Shown: one piece after another, positions 8,373 to 17,183 of the stretch
Layout: each line of letters starts with the position of its first letter
Position numbering within the stretch: position 1 is the first letter of the stretch
Program-made: the position numbers and the translations under genes
From: Anaerolineae bacterium
GTDB lineage: Bacteria; Chloroflexota; Anaerolineae; Aggregatilineales; Aggregatilineaceae
Assembly: GCA_018432315.1 (NCBI GenBank)
Contig: JAHDLB010000027.1
Location: 62,001-126,000, forward strand
DNA: 64,000 nucleotides
Direction: 5' to 3'
Notes under the pieces: model-generated
Database searches by the model: none
Told to the model about the DNA's origin: nothing
The model's input: only the letters and a program-made list of their open reading frames with translations

Positions 8373-9434
8373 ATGAATCAAGTACGACAGCCGATCGACG
8401 TCGCCGTTCTGGGCGCCACGGGCGCCGTGGGCCAGCGATTCATCCAGCTTCTCGAAGGCCATCCCTGGTTTCGCGTGGCGGAAGTCATCGCCAGCGATCG
8501 CAGCGCGGGCCGGCGCTATGGACAGGCGGCGCGCTGGGTGCTGCCCGGCAACCCGCCGCAGAGCGTGGTGGAGCGCGAAGTGCTGCCGTTGGACGCGGAC
8601 GTGCAGTCTCGGATCGTGTTCTCGGCACTGCCCGGCGACATCGCCAAGACCGTCGAGTGGCGGCTGGCGGAGGCGGGGCACGTGATTTGCTCCAACGCCA
8701 GCGCCTACCGGATGCAGCCGGACGTGCCGATCCTGCTGCCGGAGGCCAACGCCGAGCACGCCGCGCTGGTGGCCGAACAGCGGAAAAAGTACGGCTGGGG
8801 CGGGGGCGGGCTGGTGACCAATTCGAACTGCACCACCGCGCCGGTGGTGATGGCGCTGGCGCCGCTGCGCCGGTTCGGGATCGAAGCCGTGCAGATGGTC
8901 AGCATGCAGGCGATCAGCGGCGGCGGGTATCCGGGCGTGTCCGCGCTGGACATCACCGACAACGTGATCCCCTTCATCAACGGTGAGGAGCCGAAGGTCG
9001 AGGCCGAGCCGCGCAAGATGCTCGGCGCGCTGGACGGCGATCACATCGCCATGCTGGACTGCGTGATGAGCGCGACCTGCACGCGCGTGCCCGTGCTCGA
9101 TGGACATCTCGTTGCCGTGTCGGTGCGCTTTGCCGAGGACGTGAGCGAAGACGATCTGCTGGCGGCGTGGGCCGGGTTCGCCGGGCGGGACCCGGTGCCG
9201 GGCCTGCCCAGCGCGCCCGCGCGCCCGGTCGAGTACCGCACCGAGCCGGATCGCCCGCAGCCGCGCCGCGATCGTGACGCCGGGAACGGCATGGCGACCG
9301 TTGTCGGGCGGCTGCGCCCGTGCCCGGTGATCGGCGGGTGGAAGTTCCTGGCGATGGCCCACAACACCGTGCGCGGGGCGGCGGGCTGCTCGATCCTGAA
9401 CGCGGAGCTGCTGCTCGAAAACGGCTACGTGTAG
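8373..9434 (+). CDS. asd: Aspartate-semialdehyde dehydrogenase
   Basis: This 353-aa enzyme reduces aspartyl phosphate to aspartate semialdehyde, the product used by hom. The NADP-binding [10 protein letters not shown] is at residues 14-23, the active-site cysteine is in TNSNCTT, and ISGGGYPG is conserved. Its length and motifs match the archaeal/fungal-type Asd rather than the enteric form. AGGAGAG lies 5 nt before the ATG. It diverges from the metY-metX operon across a 433-bp region that holds the riboswitch and its promoter. No RNA element was seen on the asd side. Its 3' end overlaps the convergent gene by 10 nt. Confidence 0.93.
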   Translation: MNQVRQPIDVAVLGATGAVGQRFIQLLEGHPWFRVAEVIASDRSAGRRYGQAARWVLPGNPPQSVVEREVLPLDADVQSRIVFSALPGDIAKTVEWRLAEAGHVICSNASAYRMQPDVPILLPEANAEHAALVAEQRKKYGWGGGGLVTNSNCTTAPVVMALAPLRRFGIEAVQMVSMQAISGGGYPGVSALDITDNVIPFINGEEPKVEAEPRKMLGALDGDHIAMLDCVMSATCTRVPVLDGHLVAVSVRFAEDVSEDDLLAAWAGFAGRDPVPGLPSAPARPVEYRTEPDRPQPRRDRDAGNGMATVVGRLRPCPVIGGWKFLAMAHNTVRGAAGCSILNAELLLENGYV

Positions 9435-9868
9435 CGAATCTCGTCGGGCTGGCCGAGCGCGCGCCGCGCGGCCTGGAGCCGTTCGTCTGGGAGGGCGAAC
9501 AGGTGCGCCGGGCAGGTACAGTCCGACGAGCCGAACCCGGCGACCGGCAGGCTGACGCCGGGCAGGGCGGCCAGCGTCCCCGCCCAGGCGCATTCGAGAC
9601 GCTCCGGCGCGGCCCGTGTCCAGATCGCGACCGGGCGGGCCGCAGCGGTCAGGGCGTCGATGTGCCAGTGACGGGGCTTGTCGCGCCGCAGGTGACGCGC
9701 CAGCCGGGCGCGCAGCCCGCCGGGGCCGCACGCGCTGCCGGCGTAGGCATATAGCCCGGCGGGCAGGTCGTGCGCGCCGAGCCTGCCCACCACGATCCGG
9801 GTGGGTGCGTCCAGGCGCACGATCAGCACGTAGGTGCCCGGCGCGGCGGGCAAGGCGGAGGCTGGCAT
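9425..9868 (-). CDS. DUF123 / GIY-YIG-like small protein
   Basis: This 147-aa protein matches the DUF123 domain (related to GIY-YIG folds), known as a stand-alone protein or fused to endonuclease III. The opening GTYVLIVRL, the LPAGLYAYAGSACGPGGL motif and RARLARHLRRDKPRHWHIDAL are characteristic. The CxC-containing tail FGSSDCTCPAHLFAL is also typical of the family. AAAGGAG lies just upstream of the ATG. Its biochemical function is not established. It overlaps the 3' end of asd by 10 nt in convergent orientation and has no operon partner. Confidence 0.75.
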   Translation of the reverse strand: MPASALPAAPGTYVLIVRLDAPTRIVVGRLGAHDLPAGLYAYAGSACGPGGLRARLARHLRRDKPRHWHIDALTAAARPVAIWTRAAPERLECAWAGTLAALPGVSLPVAGFGSSDCTCPAHLFALPDERLQAARRALGQPDEIRYT

Positions 9869-10061
9869 GGCGGCTCCTTTACGCTGGGCGACAGGCGTGT
9901 TATCATCCGGTGCGGGTCGTCGTCAAATATGTCAGTTGACCCTGCTGACCTATGATAATCGACCATTTTCCAAAATGACATTGTGAGGGATCATCAGAAG
10001 GCGACCTTCACATTTTCAGGCATCTGCACAGGCAGTTCAGCATCAGAAAGAGAGTCAGGAC

Positions 10062-11123
10062 ATGGCGTACGATATCAAACAGATTGAAGCCCTGTTGGGC
10101 AGCGACGCCGAATCGCTGCTGGGGCATGAATGCAAGACCGTTTCGAAGGACCAGCTTCACCTGCCCGGCCCGGACTGGGTCGATCGCATCTTCGGGCCGT
10201 CGGACCGCTCGGTCGCGGTGCTGCGCAGCCTCCAGCAGTTGTTCGATCACGGGCGGCTGGCAGGGACCGGCTACCTGTCGATTCTGCCGGTAGACCAGGG
10301 CATCGAGCACACGGCGGGCGCGTCGTTCGCGCCCAACCCGGCGTACTTCGATCCGGAGAAGATCGTCGAGCTGGCGATCGAGGGCGGCTGCAACGCCGTC
10401 GCGTCGACGCTCGGCGTGCTGGGCGCGGTGGCCCGCAAGTATGCCCACAAGATTCCGTTCATTCTCAAGTTCAACCACAACGAGCTGCTGACCTATCCCA
10501 ACAAGTACGATCAGGTCTTCTTCGCCAATATCGAGCAGGCGTACGACATGGGCGCGGTGGCCGTCGGCGCGACGATTTACTTCGGATCGGAGGAATCCAG
10601 CCGCCAGATCGTTGAAGTGAGCGAAGCCTTCAAGATCGCCCACGACATGGGCATGGCGACCATTCTGTGGTGCTACACCCGCAACAACGCGTTCAAGCAC
10701 GAAGGCGTCGATTACCACGTGGCCGCCGACACGACCGGCCAGGCGATCCACCTCGGCGCGACCATCGAAGCCGACATCGTCAAGCAGAAACTGCCGGAGA
10801 ACAACGGCGGCTTCAAGGCGCTCAAGTTCGGCAAATTCAGCGAGAAGATGTACTCCGATCTGGCGACCGACCACCCGATCGACCTCACCCGCTACCAGGT
10901 GATCAACAGCTACATGGGCCGCATCGGCCTGATCAACAGCGGTGGGGCTTCGGGCAAGGACGACCTGGCGCAGGCAGTCCGCACCGCGGTCATCAACAAG
11001 CGCGCAGGCGGCCTGGGCCTGATCAGCGGGCGCAAGGCGTTCCAGCGCCCGATGAATGAAGGCGTCGAAATCCTGAACGCGATCCAGGACGTGTATCTCT
11101 CGGACGGCGTGACCATCGCGTAA
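10062..11123 (+). CDS. fbaB: Class I fructose-bisphosphate aldolase (DhnA type)
   Basis: This 353-aa cytosolic glycolytic/gluconeogenic enzyme cleaves fructose 1,6-bisphosphate by a Schiff-base mechanism. DhnA-family signatures include [10 protein letters not shown] near residue 75, [22 protein letters not shown] and a candidate Schiff-base lysine in [12 protein letters not shown]. The C-terminal phosphate-binding region has NSGGASG and [12 protein letters not shown]. The ATG follows GAGTCAGGAC. The 193-bp region upstream has an AT-rich TATGATAAT near 9951-9959, but I could not assign a convincing -35. It is probably monocistronic, with a hairpin downstream at 11161-11185. Confidence 0.92.
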   Translation: MAYDIKQIEALLGSDAESLLGHECKTVSKDQLHLPGPDWVDRIFGPSDRSVAVLRSLQQLFDHGRLAGTGYLSILPVDQGIEHTAGASFAPNPAYFDPEKIVELAIEGGCNAVASTLGVLGAVARKYAHKIPFILKFNHNELLTYPNKYDQVFFANIEQAYDMGAVAVGATIYFGSEESSRQIVEVSEAFKIAHDMGMATILWCYTRNNAFKHEGVDYHVAADTTGQAIHLGATIEADIVKQKLPENNGGFKALKFGKFSEKMYSDLATDHPIDLTRYQVINSYMGRIGLINSGGASGKDDLAQAVRTAVINKRAGGLGLISGRKAFQRPMNEGVEILNAIQDVYLSDGVTIA

Positions 11124-11160
11124 CGCGCGGGGCCGCCAATCCGGCATCGTGTATGACCTC

Positions 11161-11185
11161 AGGGGCAGCGATCACGGCTGCCCCT
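11161..11185 (+). terminator. Possible terminator after fbaB
   Basis: AGGGGCAGC (11161-11169) pairs with GCTGCCCCT (11177-11185) around a 7-nt loop. The following tract GTTCGTTCG is T-poor, so termination strength is doubtful. Confidence 0.45.
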
Positions 11186-11206
11186 GTTCGTTCGCGAGGG
11201 CGATAG

Positions 11207-11944
11207 ATGGCAAACTTCACGGTGAATCTGGCAGGGCGTGTTGCCCTGGTGACGAACGCCGGTGACGGCATCGGGCGGGCGGTGGCGCTGGCGCTGGCGC
11301 GAGCCGGGGCGGCGGTGTGCGCCAACGCAGTGAATCCCGACCGGGCGGCGGCTGTCGTCGATGAGATCGAGGCGGCGGGCGGGCGCGGGATGGCCTGGAC
11401 GGCGGACGTGTCCGACCGGTTCCAGGTGGCGGCGATGATCGAGAACCTGCGAGACCGGTTCGACGGGCTGCACATCCTGGTCAACAGCGCGGGCGTCGAG
11501 CGGCGCGAGGCACTGCTGGGGATCGACGAATACGACTGGCGGCGCGTGGTCGAGATCAACCTGACCGGGACGTTCTTCTGCACGCAGCTCGCCGGACGCG
11601 TGATGGCCGACGAGGGCGGCGGCGTGATCGTGAACGTCGCCAGCACCGCCGGGCACGGGCTGCCCCGCCCGGATGGCGCGTCCTACGCCGCCAGCCAGGC
11701 CGGGATCCTGGGGCTGACGCGCGAGGCGGCCCGCGACCTGGCCGGGCGCGGCGTGCGGGTGAACGCGGTCTGCCCGGCCAACATCACGGCGGCGCGCGAA
11801 CCGGCGGACCCGGCGCGGATTCCCCAGGGGCGCACCGGCACACCGGACGAGGTGGCGGCGGCGATCTTGTTTCTGTGTTCGGATGCCGCCTCGTTCATCA
11901 CAGGGCAGTCGCTGGTCGTCGACGGCGGCGAATGGATGGTTTGA
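11207..11944 (+). CDS. SDR-family protein with substituted catalytic lysine
   Basis: This 245-aa Rossmann-fold protein follows the short-chain dehydrogenase layout. The cofactor loop is TNAGDGIG (residues 16-23, canonical TGxxxGxG with the first Gly replaced by Asn). NSAG is at 93-96, N118 is present, the catalytic Ser is S146 and the Tyr is Y160. The residue expected to be lysine in YxxxK is Gln: Y160-A-A-S-Q164 (codon CAG 11696-11698). The lysine normally lowers the tyrosine pKa and orients the nicotinamide ribose, so ordinary dehydrogenase activity is doubtful. The closest recognisable type is the FabG/3-oxoacyl reductase group. The substrate is unknown, and no operon partner is evident. 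Confidence 0.8.
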   Translation: MANFTVNLAGRVALVTNAGDGIGRAVALALARAGAAVCANAVNPDRAAAVVDEIEAAGGRGMAWTADVSDRFQVAAMIENLRDRFDGLHILVNSAGVERREALLGIDEYDWRRVVEINLTGTFFCTQLAGRVMADEGGGVIVNVASTAGHGLPRPDGASYAASQAGILGLTREAARDLAGRGVRVNAVCPANITAAREPADPARIPQGRTGTPDEVAAAILFLCSDAASFITGQSLVVDGGEWMV

Positions 11945-11969
11945 ATCCTGGTGGGGTGTAATGTAGAAT
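11941..11969 (+). promoter_or_regulatory. Promoter for the gene at 12022
   Basis: TTGAAT (11941-11946) and TAGAAT (11964-11969) are spaced 17 bp, with TG directly before the -10. It overlaps the stop codon of the SDR gene. Confidence 0.65.
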
Positions 11970-12021
11970 ACCGGGCATTCTTTCTGCGCGTCTGTCTCGC
12001 CAGCCGGCAACGGAACATGTC

Positions 12022-13014
12022 ATGACCTCTCGAACGGTGCAAGTGACGATTGATAACCGGGTGCGCCTGATGTCGGCGGTCCTGTCCGCGACGTCGTGGC
12101 CGGACATCGAGCAGCGCCAGCACCGCCACCGTGCCCACGTCCACGCCCGTGTCACGGCGCGCCGCGTCGCCGACCTGGCCGGGCACCCGGCGGCGCGCAC
12201 GCTCCAGGCGCTGCTGGACGCCGGGACGTCGCTGGAGCGGTTGTACACGTATGCGCTCAACCTGTCGTGGCCTGACCTGCGGCTGGCGGGCGAATTCGCC
12301 TGGGCGCCCGCCGGCTGGAACGACGACCTGCGCGATTTTTGCGTGCAGGCCGGGCTGGTCGCGTGGTGGGCCGAGGAAGACGCCCTCTGGCAGCGGGCCG
12401 CCGAGCAGATGGCGCGTGTCCTCCCGGCGGCGGACCTGCGGGCATTCTTCGAGCCGTTCGTCGGCCCGGTGCGGCAGGCGCTGGCGGTGATGCCGAACAT
12501 CTCGTTTCCCAGCGACACCGAGATCGGCGTGCGCCTGCCGGGGACGCTGGTGTGCATCATGCCGCCGCGCATTGCCTGGGGCGACAACGAGCCGTGGCCG
12601 TTCGACGACGATCCCGCGACGATCTTCCGCGGGCTGGTGGCGGCCTACGGGCGCCTGTTGGTGCGGGCCTACCTGCGCGAGCACGCGGCGGAGCTGGCCC
12701 CGGCGGCGCGCGTTCCGCTGCCGGTCGACCCGGCCTTCGCCGCCCAGGTCCCGTCATGGCACGAGCAGTTCATCCGGCTGTTCGTCATGGGCGCGGCGGC
12801 GATCTTTCTTGAGGCGGCGATCAACCGCCAGGAGGCCGAGGCGTATATCCTGGTGGAGAGCAAGGTCCACGGCGCGACGATGCTGCCCGGCGTGGTGAGC
12901 GTGCTCCGGCAGTACCTGGCGGGGTATGGCGAGGGGCGTTATGCGGAGCTGTCCGAGTTTTTGCCCGGCTTTGCGCAGCATCTCCGCGCGGCGAAGGATA
13001 TGATGGCGCGCTGA
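12022..13014 (+). CDS. Conserved-looking hypothetical protein
   Basis: This 330-aa predicted cytosolic protein belongs to no family I recognise. Visible features are a basic N-terminal stretch with HRHRAHVHARVTARR, a Trp-rich central part (LVAWWAEEDALW) and a mostly helical composition. There is no signal peptide or transmembrane segment, and no metal-binding motif stands out. The codon pattern matches the neighbours and the gene has its own plausible promoter, so it is judged real. The ribosome-binding site before ATG 12022 is weak. It stands alone between an SDR gene and an enoyl-CoA hydratase gene, which gives no functional hint. Confidence 0.7.
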   Translation: MTSRTVQVTIDNRVRLMSAVLSATSWPDIEQRQHRHRAHVHARVTARRVADLAGHPAARTLQALLDAGTSLERLYTYALNLSWPDLRLAGEFAWAPAGWNDDLRDFCVQAGLVAWWAEEDALWQRAAEQMARVLPAADLRAFFEPFVGPVRQALAVMPNISFPSDTEIGVRLPGTLVCIMPPRIAWGDNEPWPFDDDPATIFRGLVAAYGRLLVRAYLREHAAELAPAARVPLPVDPAFAAQVPSWHEQFIRLFVMGAAAIFLEAAINRQEAEAYILVESKVHGATMLPGVVSVLRQYLAGYGEGRYAELSEFLPGFAQHLRAAKDMMAR

Positions 13015-13087
13015 GGGCTTGCCCGGTGGTGCACCGGCGCGAGTGCTTGTGCTGTCCGCAGGTTTAGAGTGTTATTTTGGAGGGTAA

Positions 13088-13867
13088 ATGATGGATTACG
13101 AAAACATTCTTGTCGAGCGCCCGGCGGAGGGTGTCGGGCTGGTGCGTCTGAACCGTCCGCGGGCGTTCAATGCGCTCACCGGGCCGTTGATGGACGAGCT
13201 GATGAGTGCCCTGGAAAGCATGGACACCGACGACGCAATCGGCTGCATGGTCGTCACCGGCAACGAAAAAGCGTTCGCCGCAGGCGCCGACATCAGCGAA
13301 ATGGCGCAGGCCACCCCCGTCGACATGATCGACATGGCGTTCATCGCGCGCTGGGAGCGGCTGCGGAGCATCCACAAGCCGGTTATCGCGGCGGTGAGCG
13401 GGTATGCGCTGGGCGGCGGCTGCGAGCTGGCGCTGGCCTGCGACATGATCGTCGCGTCCGAGACGGCGCAGTTCGGACAGCCGGAGATCAACCTGGGGGT
13501 GATCCCGGGGGCAGGGGGCACCCAACGCCTGACGCGGACCATCGGCAAGGCGCTGGCGATGGAGATGGCGCTCAACGACCGGCGCCTGACGGCGGACGAG
13601 GCCGCGCGGTTTGGCCTGGTCAACCACGTCGCCCCGGTCGCGGAATACCTGGACGTGGCCGTCAAGCTGGCGGCGGAGATCGCGGCGCGCGCGCCGTTGG
13701 CGGTGCGGCTGGCGAAGGATGCCGTCAACATGGCCCTCGAAACTACGCTGTCGGCAGGGCTGGCCTACGAGCGCAACCACTTTTACGCTTTGTTTGCCAC
13801 CGAAGACCAGAAGGAAGGCATGGCCGCTTTCCTGGAAAAGCGCAAGCCGGCCTGGCAGGGGAAATGA
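13088..13867 (+). CDS. Enoyl-CoA hydratase (crotonase family)
   Basis: This 259-aa enzyme hydrates trans-2-enoyl-CoA in beta-oxidation or related pathways. The oxyanion-hole segments AFAAGADISEM and GGGCELALACD are intact. Both catalytic glutamates are present, in GGGCELAL and in GQPEINLGVIPGAGGTQRL, which supports hydratase rather than isomerase-only activity. GGAGGG precedes two consecutive ATGs; 13088 is used here, and 13091 is equally possible. No other fatty-acid genes are adjacent, so the physiological substrate is not indicated. Confidence 0.9.
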   Translation: MMDYENILVERPAEGVGLVRLNRPRAFNALTGPLMDELMSALESMDTDDAIGCMVVTGNEKAFAAGADISEMAQATPVDMIDMAFIARWERLRSIHKPVIAAVSGYALGGGCELALACDMIVASETAQFGQPEINLGVIPGAGGTQRLTRTIGKALAMEMALNDRRLTADEAARFGLVNHVAPVAEYLDVAVKLAAEIAARAPLAVRLAKDAVNMALETTLSAGLAYERNHFYALFATEDQKEGMAAFLEKRKPAWQGK

Positions 13868-13882
13868 GCCTGCCGGGCCGAT

Positions 13883-13911
13883 TTGGGCTTTCGGCGCTAT
13901 CTCGCTACAAT
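13883..13911 (+). promoter_or_regulatory. Promoter for the 13941-15484 gene pair
   Basis: TTGGGC (13883-13888) and TACAAT (13906-13911) are separated by 17 bp, about 30 bp before the TTG start at 13941. Confidence 0.5.
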
Positions 13912-13940
13912 CGCGGCTGAGCGTAAAGGGTGTGTGATTA

Positions 13941-14585
13941 TTGACCGGCACTCCGTCCCAACTCACGCTGTTGTATACTGCTCACCTGGCCGACCATCTC
14001 GCGGCGCTCCCCCGCCTGTTCACGTTGATCCAATCCGAACGGCGCGCGGCTCCAGGCCCGGTATTCATGCTGGACCTGGGGGATTCGTGCTCGCCGCAGT
14101 CGTGGATTTGCCGGGCGACGCAGGGGCGGGCTGGCCTGATGATCCTGGATGGCATGGGCTACGACGCCGCCGTGATCGGGGGGCGAGAGCGCGTGCCCAT
14201 TCCCGCCGCGTCGATGCAGCGCCTGCGCGATCGCCTCGTCATGCCGCTGGTCGAGTGGCATACCCTGCGGGAGTTGAGCAAGGGCGGCGTCCGGCTGGCG
14301 ATCGTGACCGGGGACGCCGCCTTGCCGCCCGATCTGCACGGCATTCGCGTGGATCGCTCGAAGACGGGATTGTCACAGGGCGGCGACGGCGAGCTGGTCG
14401 TGGGCGACGTGCCGGGCGGGGTGCTTGGGCGCGCGATCGTGGCGTGGCCCGCGTGGGCGGTCGAGTTGGCTGACGTGCTCGATCTGCCCGACGAGACGCC
14501 GCCCGATCCAACGATTGCGGCGATTATGGAATTGGTCGAACACGAGGCGCGGCTTTTTGCGCAGCAACAAGGGGGAATCCCATGA
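13941..14585 (+). CDS. Degenerate metallophosphoesterase-like protein
   Basis: This 214-aa protein resembles the N-terminal half of 5'-nucleotidase/SoxB-type metallophosphoesterases. It has an opening strand TLLYTAHLADHLAALPRL, a FMLDLGDSCS block, then MGYDAAVIGGRE. In active members these blocks carry the metal ligands DxH, GD and GNHE. Here DxH is absent (TAHLADH) and GNHE is GGRE, so at least two ligand sets are lost. I infer a catalytically dead or repurposed homologue. TTG 13941 is the first start after an in-frame stop, with AAAGGG about 10 nt upstream. It overlaps the Nif3 gene by 4 nt (ATGA), which suggests translational coupling. Confidence 0.6.
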   Translation: MTGTPSQLTLLYTAHLADHLAALPRLFTLIQSERRAAPGPVFMLDLGDSCSPQSWICRATQGRAGLMILDGMGYDAAVIGGRERVPIPAASMQRLRDRLVMPLVEWHTLRELSKGGVRLAIVTGDAALPPDLHGIRVDRSKTGLSQGGDGELVVGDVPGGVLGRAIVAWPAWAVELADVLDLPDETPPDPTIAAIMELVEHEARLFAQQQGGIP

Positions 14586-15484
14586 ATCAGGCCGAACTGG
14601 TGCAGCGTCTGGAAGCCTATTTCGACGTCCAGGCGTATGACGAGCGCGAACTCTGGTCGGAGATCCTGCCCCCTGGCGAGATGTCGGTCTATCAACGGTT
14701 CGCCGAGGCCGACTTCGTCCAGGGGACGTGGAACGGGCTGATGCAGAACAGCACCGAGGAGATCGACCGCGTGTACCTGGTGGTCTTCCCTGACCAAACC
14801 GTGCTGGACACGATCCTGGCCCTGGAACTGGAGCGTGGCGCGCCCGGCTCGATGATCTTCGCGCACCACCCGGCGGATTTCGAGGAGAGCGGGCGCGGCT
14901 TTTTGGGCATCAGCGAGGCCCAGCTAGAGGAACTCCGCGAGCACGCCATCAGCTATTACTGCTGCCACGCCCCGCTGGACTGCCACCCGGAGATCAGCAC
15001 GGTCGTCGCCCTGGCGCAGGCGCTCAAGCTGCGCGACTGGGAGCCGTTCTCGCAGCATCACGGCGGGATGGAAGGCGTGCACGGCAAGGTGCGCGACAAG
15101 TCGTTCGTCGAGTTTGCCCAGCAACTGGCCGAGGTGACCGACCTGCCGTATATCCGCTACAACCAGATCCGGTTCAACGGCCAGCCGGTGGAGCACGTCG
15201 CGCTGATTCCCGGCGGCGGCGACGACCCGCGCCACCTGGAAGAGGCGCGCGATCTCGGCTGCGATACGTACGTGACCGGCCATTGGTGGCTGGAAGGCGA
15301 TTACGACTATGCGGCCCGGCAGCGAGAAGTCATGCGCGAGTTGGTGCCGCACATGCCGATGAACCTGCTGGGGTTGTCGCACTACGCCAGCGAAATGGTC
15401 GTCATGCGCGACCTGCTGCCGCCCTGGTTCCGCAACGCCGGCATCGAAGCCCGCTTCATCCGCCAGCCCGATCCCTGGCGCTAG
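14582..15484 (+). CDS. Nif3-like (DUF34) dinuclear-metal protein
   Basis: This 300-aa protein belongs to the NIF3/YbgI family, hexameric metal-binding proteins sometimes annotated as GTP cyclohydrolase I type 2 but of uncertain activity. Metal-ligand motifs are visible: IFAHHPADF, YCCHAPLDCHP, and the C-terminal LSHYASEMV. The central part contains VTGHWW. It overlaps the preceding degenerate phosphoesterase gene by 4 nt. Its stop overlaps that of the convergent M23 gene by 4 nt. The function in this pair is unknown. Confidence 0.85.
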   Translation: MNQAELVQRLEAYFDVQAYDERELWSEILPPGEMSVYQRFAEADFVQGTWNGLMQNSTEEIDRVYLVVFPDQTVLDTILALELERGAPGSMIFAHHPADFEESGRGFLGISEAQLEELREHAISYYCCHAPLDCHPEISTVVALAQALKLRDWEPFSQHHGGMEGVHGKVRDKSFVEFAQQLAEVTDLPYIRYNQIRFNGQPVEHVALIPGGGDDPRHLEEARDLGCDTYVTGHWWLEGDYDYAARQREVMRELVPHMPMNLLGLSHYASEMVVMRDLLPPWFRNAGIEARFIRQPDPWR

Positions 15485-17073
15485 GACGGCGGCGGCTCGT
15501 CGAGCAGGTCCAGCCCGTCGATGGTGACAGCGGACAGGAACCCGCTGCCAAACGTCACGGTGTCGTCCGGCGCGACGCGCATCCAGCGCGCGATGGGCAC
15601 GCCGTTCATGCCCCCGTCATACAGCGTGAGCTGCGCCGCCAGGCGCCCGTCGGCAGTGTTGTAGGCCAGAAGCTGGCCGTCCGCCGTCAGCGCGTAGAGA
15701 AGCTGGCCGCCGCCCAGGCCCAGCACCGGCGCGCGGCGGTGGCTGCCCGGCATGTACGCATTCCACAGCAGGTCCCCTTCACGATCATACGCGTATAGGG
15801 CGCGCCCCTCGCCGGTGTAGACGTAGAATTTCCCGGTGGGCCCGCGCACCAGCTCGGCAGCGGGCGACATGGCCCGCCCGGTATCGATCAGGGGCACGGC
15901 CTGCAACGCGCCGTCCAACTGCTCGATGCGCGATCCCGCCATCACCAGGAGCGCCTGATCGGGCGTGACGACCGGCACCGGTACGTCCGGGTACGCGTTG
16001 TTATGCAGGACCTGGCCGGACGGATCGACGATCACCAGGTCGCGGCTGGCGGTCGATACGGCCAGCCGGTTCCCCGCGACCGTCCAGCGCACCGCCGCAC
16101 CGGGGAGCGACGTCTCCCAGAGGGTGCTGCCATCGGGCGTCACGCCCAACAGCGCGCTCTCGTCGACGACGAAGACGATCGATTCACCGACCAGCAGCGG
16201 GGACGAGGTGGACGCGCTGGGCAGGCTCCACAGCGCGTTGTAGCTGCCGCCGTTGAGCACCAACACCTGGTTGGCCGTGGTCGTCGCGAGCACGCGCCCG
16301 TCGGGCAGGGCGAGCAGCGCGCTCACCGAGTCGATCATGTCGAACTGCCAGAGCACCTGCCCGGTGGCCGTGATCCCGCGCAGCGTGGCGCCCTGGGCGA
16401 CGACATAGGTGCCATCTTCCAGGGGCAGGGGCGGCAGTGTGGGGCGCTCGGCCAGGGTGAAATGGCCCCGGTAGGCGGGCGCGACCATCACCCGCGCCAG
16501 GTACGTGAAATCGACCGGGTGGAGCCAGCCCAGCTCGAGCGGGTTGATTTGCGTGTAGCCGGGGCCGCCTTCGTACCGGTAGCGGGTTCGTATTTCGTAA
16601 TGCAAATGGGGGCGGCTCAGCGACGGGTCGCCAACCGCGCCGACGATGTCGCCCTGCTCGACGCATGTGTCCACCGGGGGGAACGTGTGGCCGTTGAGTT
16701 CTTCCATGTGACCGTAAAGCGTGTTGACCAGCGTGCCATCCGGCATCGTGTGCTGGATCACCACAACACCTTTTTCGGTGTCCCATCCCTCGATGTCGCT
16801 GTACGTGACGCGCCCGCGCGCCGCAGCGCGCACCGGGGCACCCGTGTCGCCAAAGGCCACGTCGATGCCGGTGTGCAGTCCGCCGAACCGCGTGCGGTAG
16901 ATGCCGAAATCGGTGCGATCCACGTCAATCCCCGGCACGGGGAACTCGAATCCGTCGACGTAGCCACACGGAGCGATGTCGGTTTGCGCGGCAGCAGGCG
17001 AGACAAGGGTGGGGAATGTGATGCTCACAGAGCCGATCAGGGCACCGGCCAGGATTCCAATACGTCGCCACAT
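15481..17073 (-). CDS. Secreted M23 peptidase with beta-propeller domain
   Basis: This 530-aa exported protein probably acts on peptidoglycan or as an envelope scaffold. A signal peptide (MWRR, hydrophobic core, PAAAQ) is followed by an M23/LytM domain with zinc ligands in GLHTGIDVA and the HxH of RPHLHYEIR, so the site looks intact. From about residue 225 to the end there are repeats of PQQ-propeller type (GQVLWQFD, GSTLWETS, GDLLWNAY). A TACAAT -10 at 17112-17117 implies transcription from about 17105, which would make the upstream ATG at 17103 leaderless; ATG 17073 is therefore preferred. It lies downstream of the permease operon but has its own promoter and is separated by a terminator. 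Confidence 0.85.
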   Translation of the reverse strand: MWRRIGILAGALIGSVSITFPTLVSPAAAQTDIAPCGYVDGFEFPVPGIDVDRTDFGIYRTRFGGLHTGIDVAFGDTGAPVRAAARGRVTYSDIEGWDTEKGVVVIQHTMPDGTLVNTLYGHMEELNGHTFPPVDTCVEQGDIVGAVGDPSLSRPHLHYEIRTRYRYEGGPGYTQINPLELGWLHPVDFTYLARVMVAPAYRGHFTLAERPTLPPLPLEDGTYVVAQGATLRGITATGQVLWQFDMIDSVSALLALPDGRVLATTTANQVLVLNGGSYNALWSLPSASTSSPLLVGESIVFVVDESALLGVTPDGSTLWETSLPGAAVRWTVAGNRLAVSTASRDLVIVDPSGQVLHNNAYPDVPVPVVTPDQALLVMAGSRIEQLDGALQAVPLIDTGRAMSPAAELVRGPTGKFYVYTGEGRALYAYDREGDLLWNAYMPGSHRRAPVLGLGGGQLLYALTADGQLLAYNTADGRLAAQLTLYDGGMNGVPIARWMRVAPDDTVTFGSGFLSAVTIDGLDLLDEPPPS

Positions 17074-17140
17074 AGCGTTTCTTAACAATACACGTCCGAA
17101 CATAACCGGCTATTGTACAGATCGGGCGGCTTTCACGCTA

Positions 17141-17178
17141 CAAAAACCACGAGGACGACCCCAGCGAGCCGCCCTCGT
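17141..17178 (-). terminator. Terminator of the large permease operon
   Basis: On the minus strand ACGAGG (17173-17178) pairs with CCTCGT (17149-17154), followed by GGTTTTTG. It lies 6 bp past the stop of the MalG-type permease gene. Confidence 0.65.
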
Positions 17179-17183
17179 AGGGA

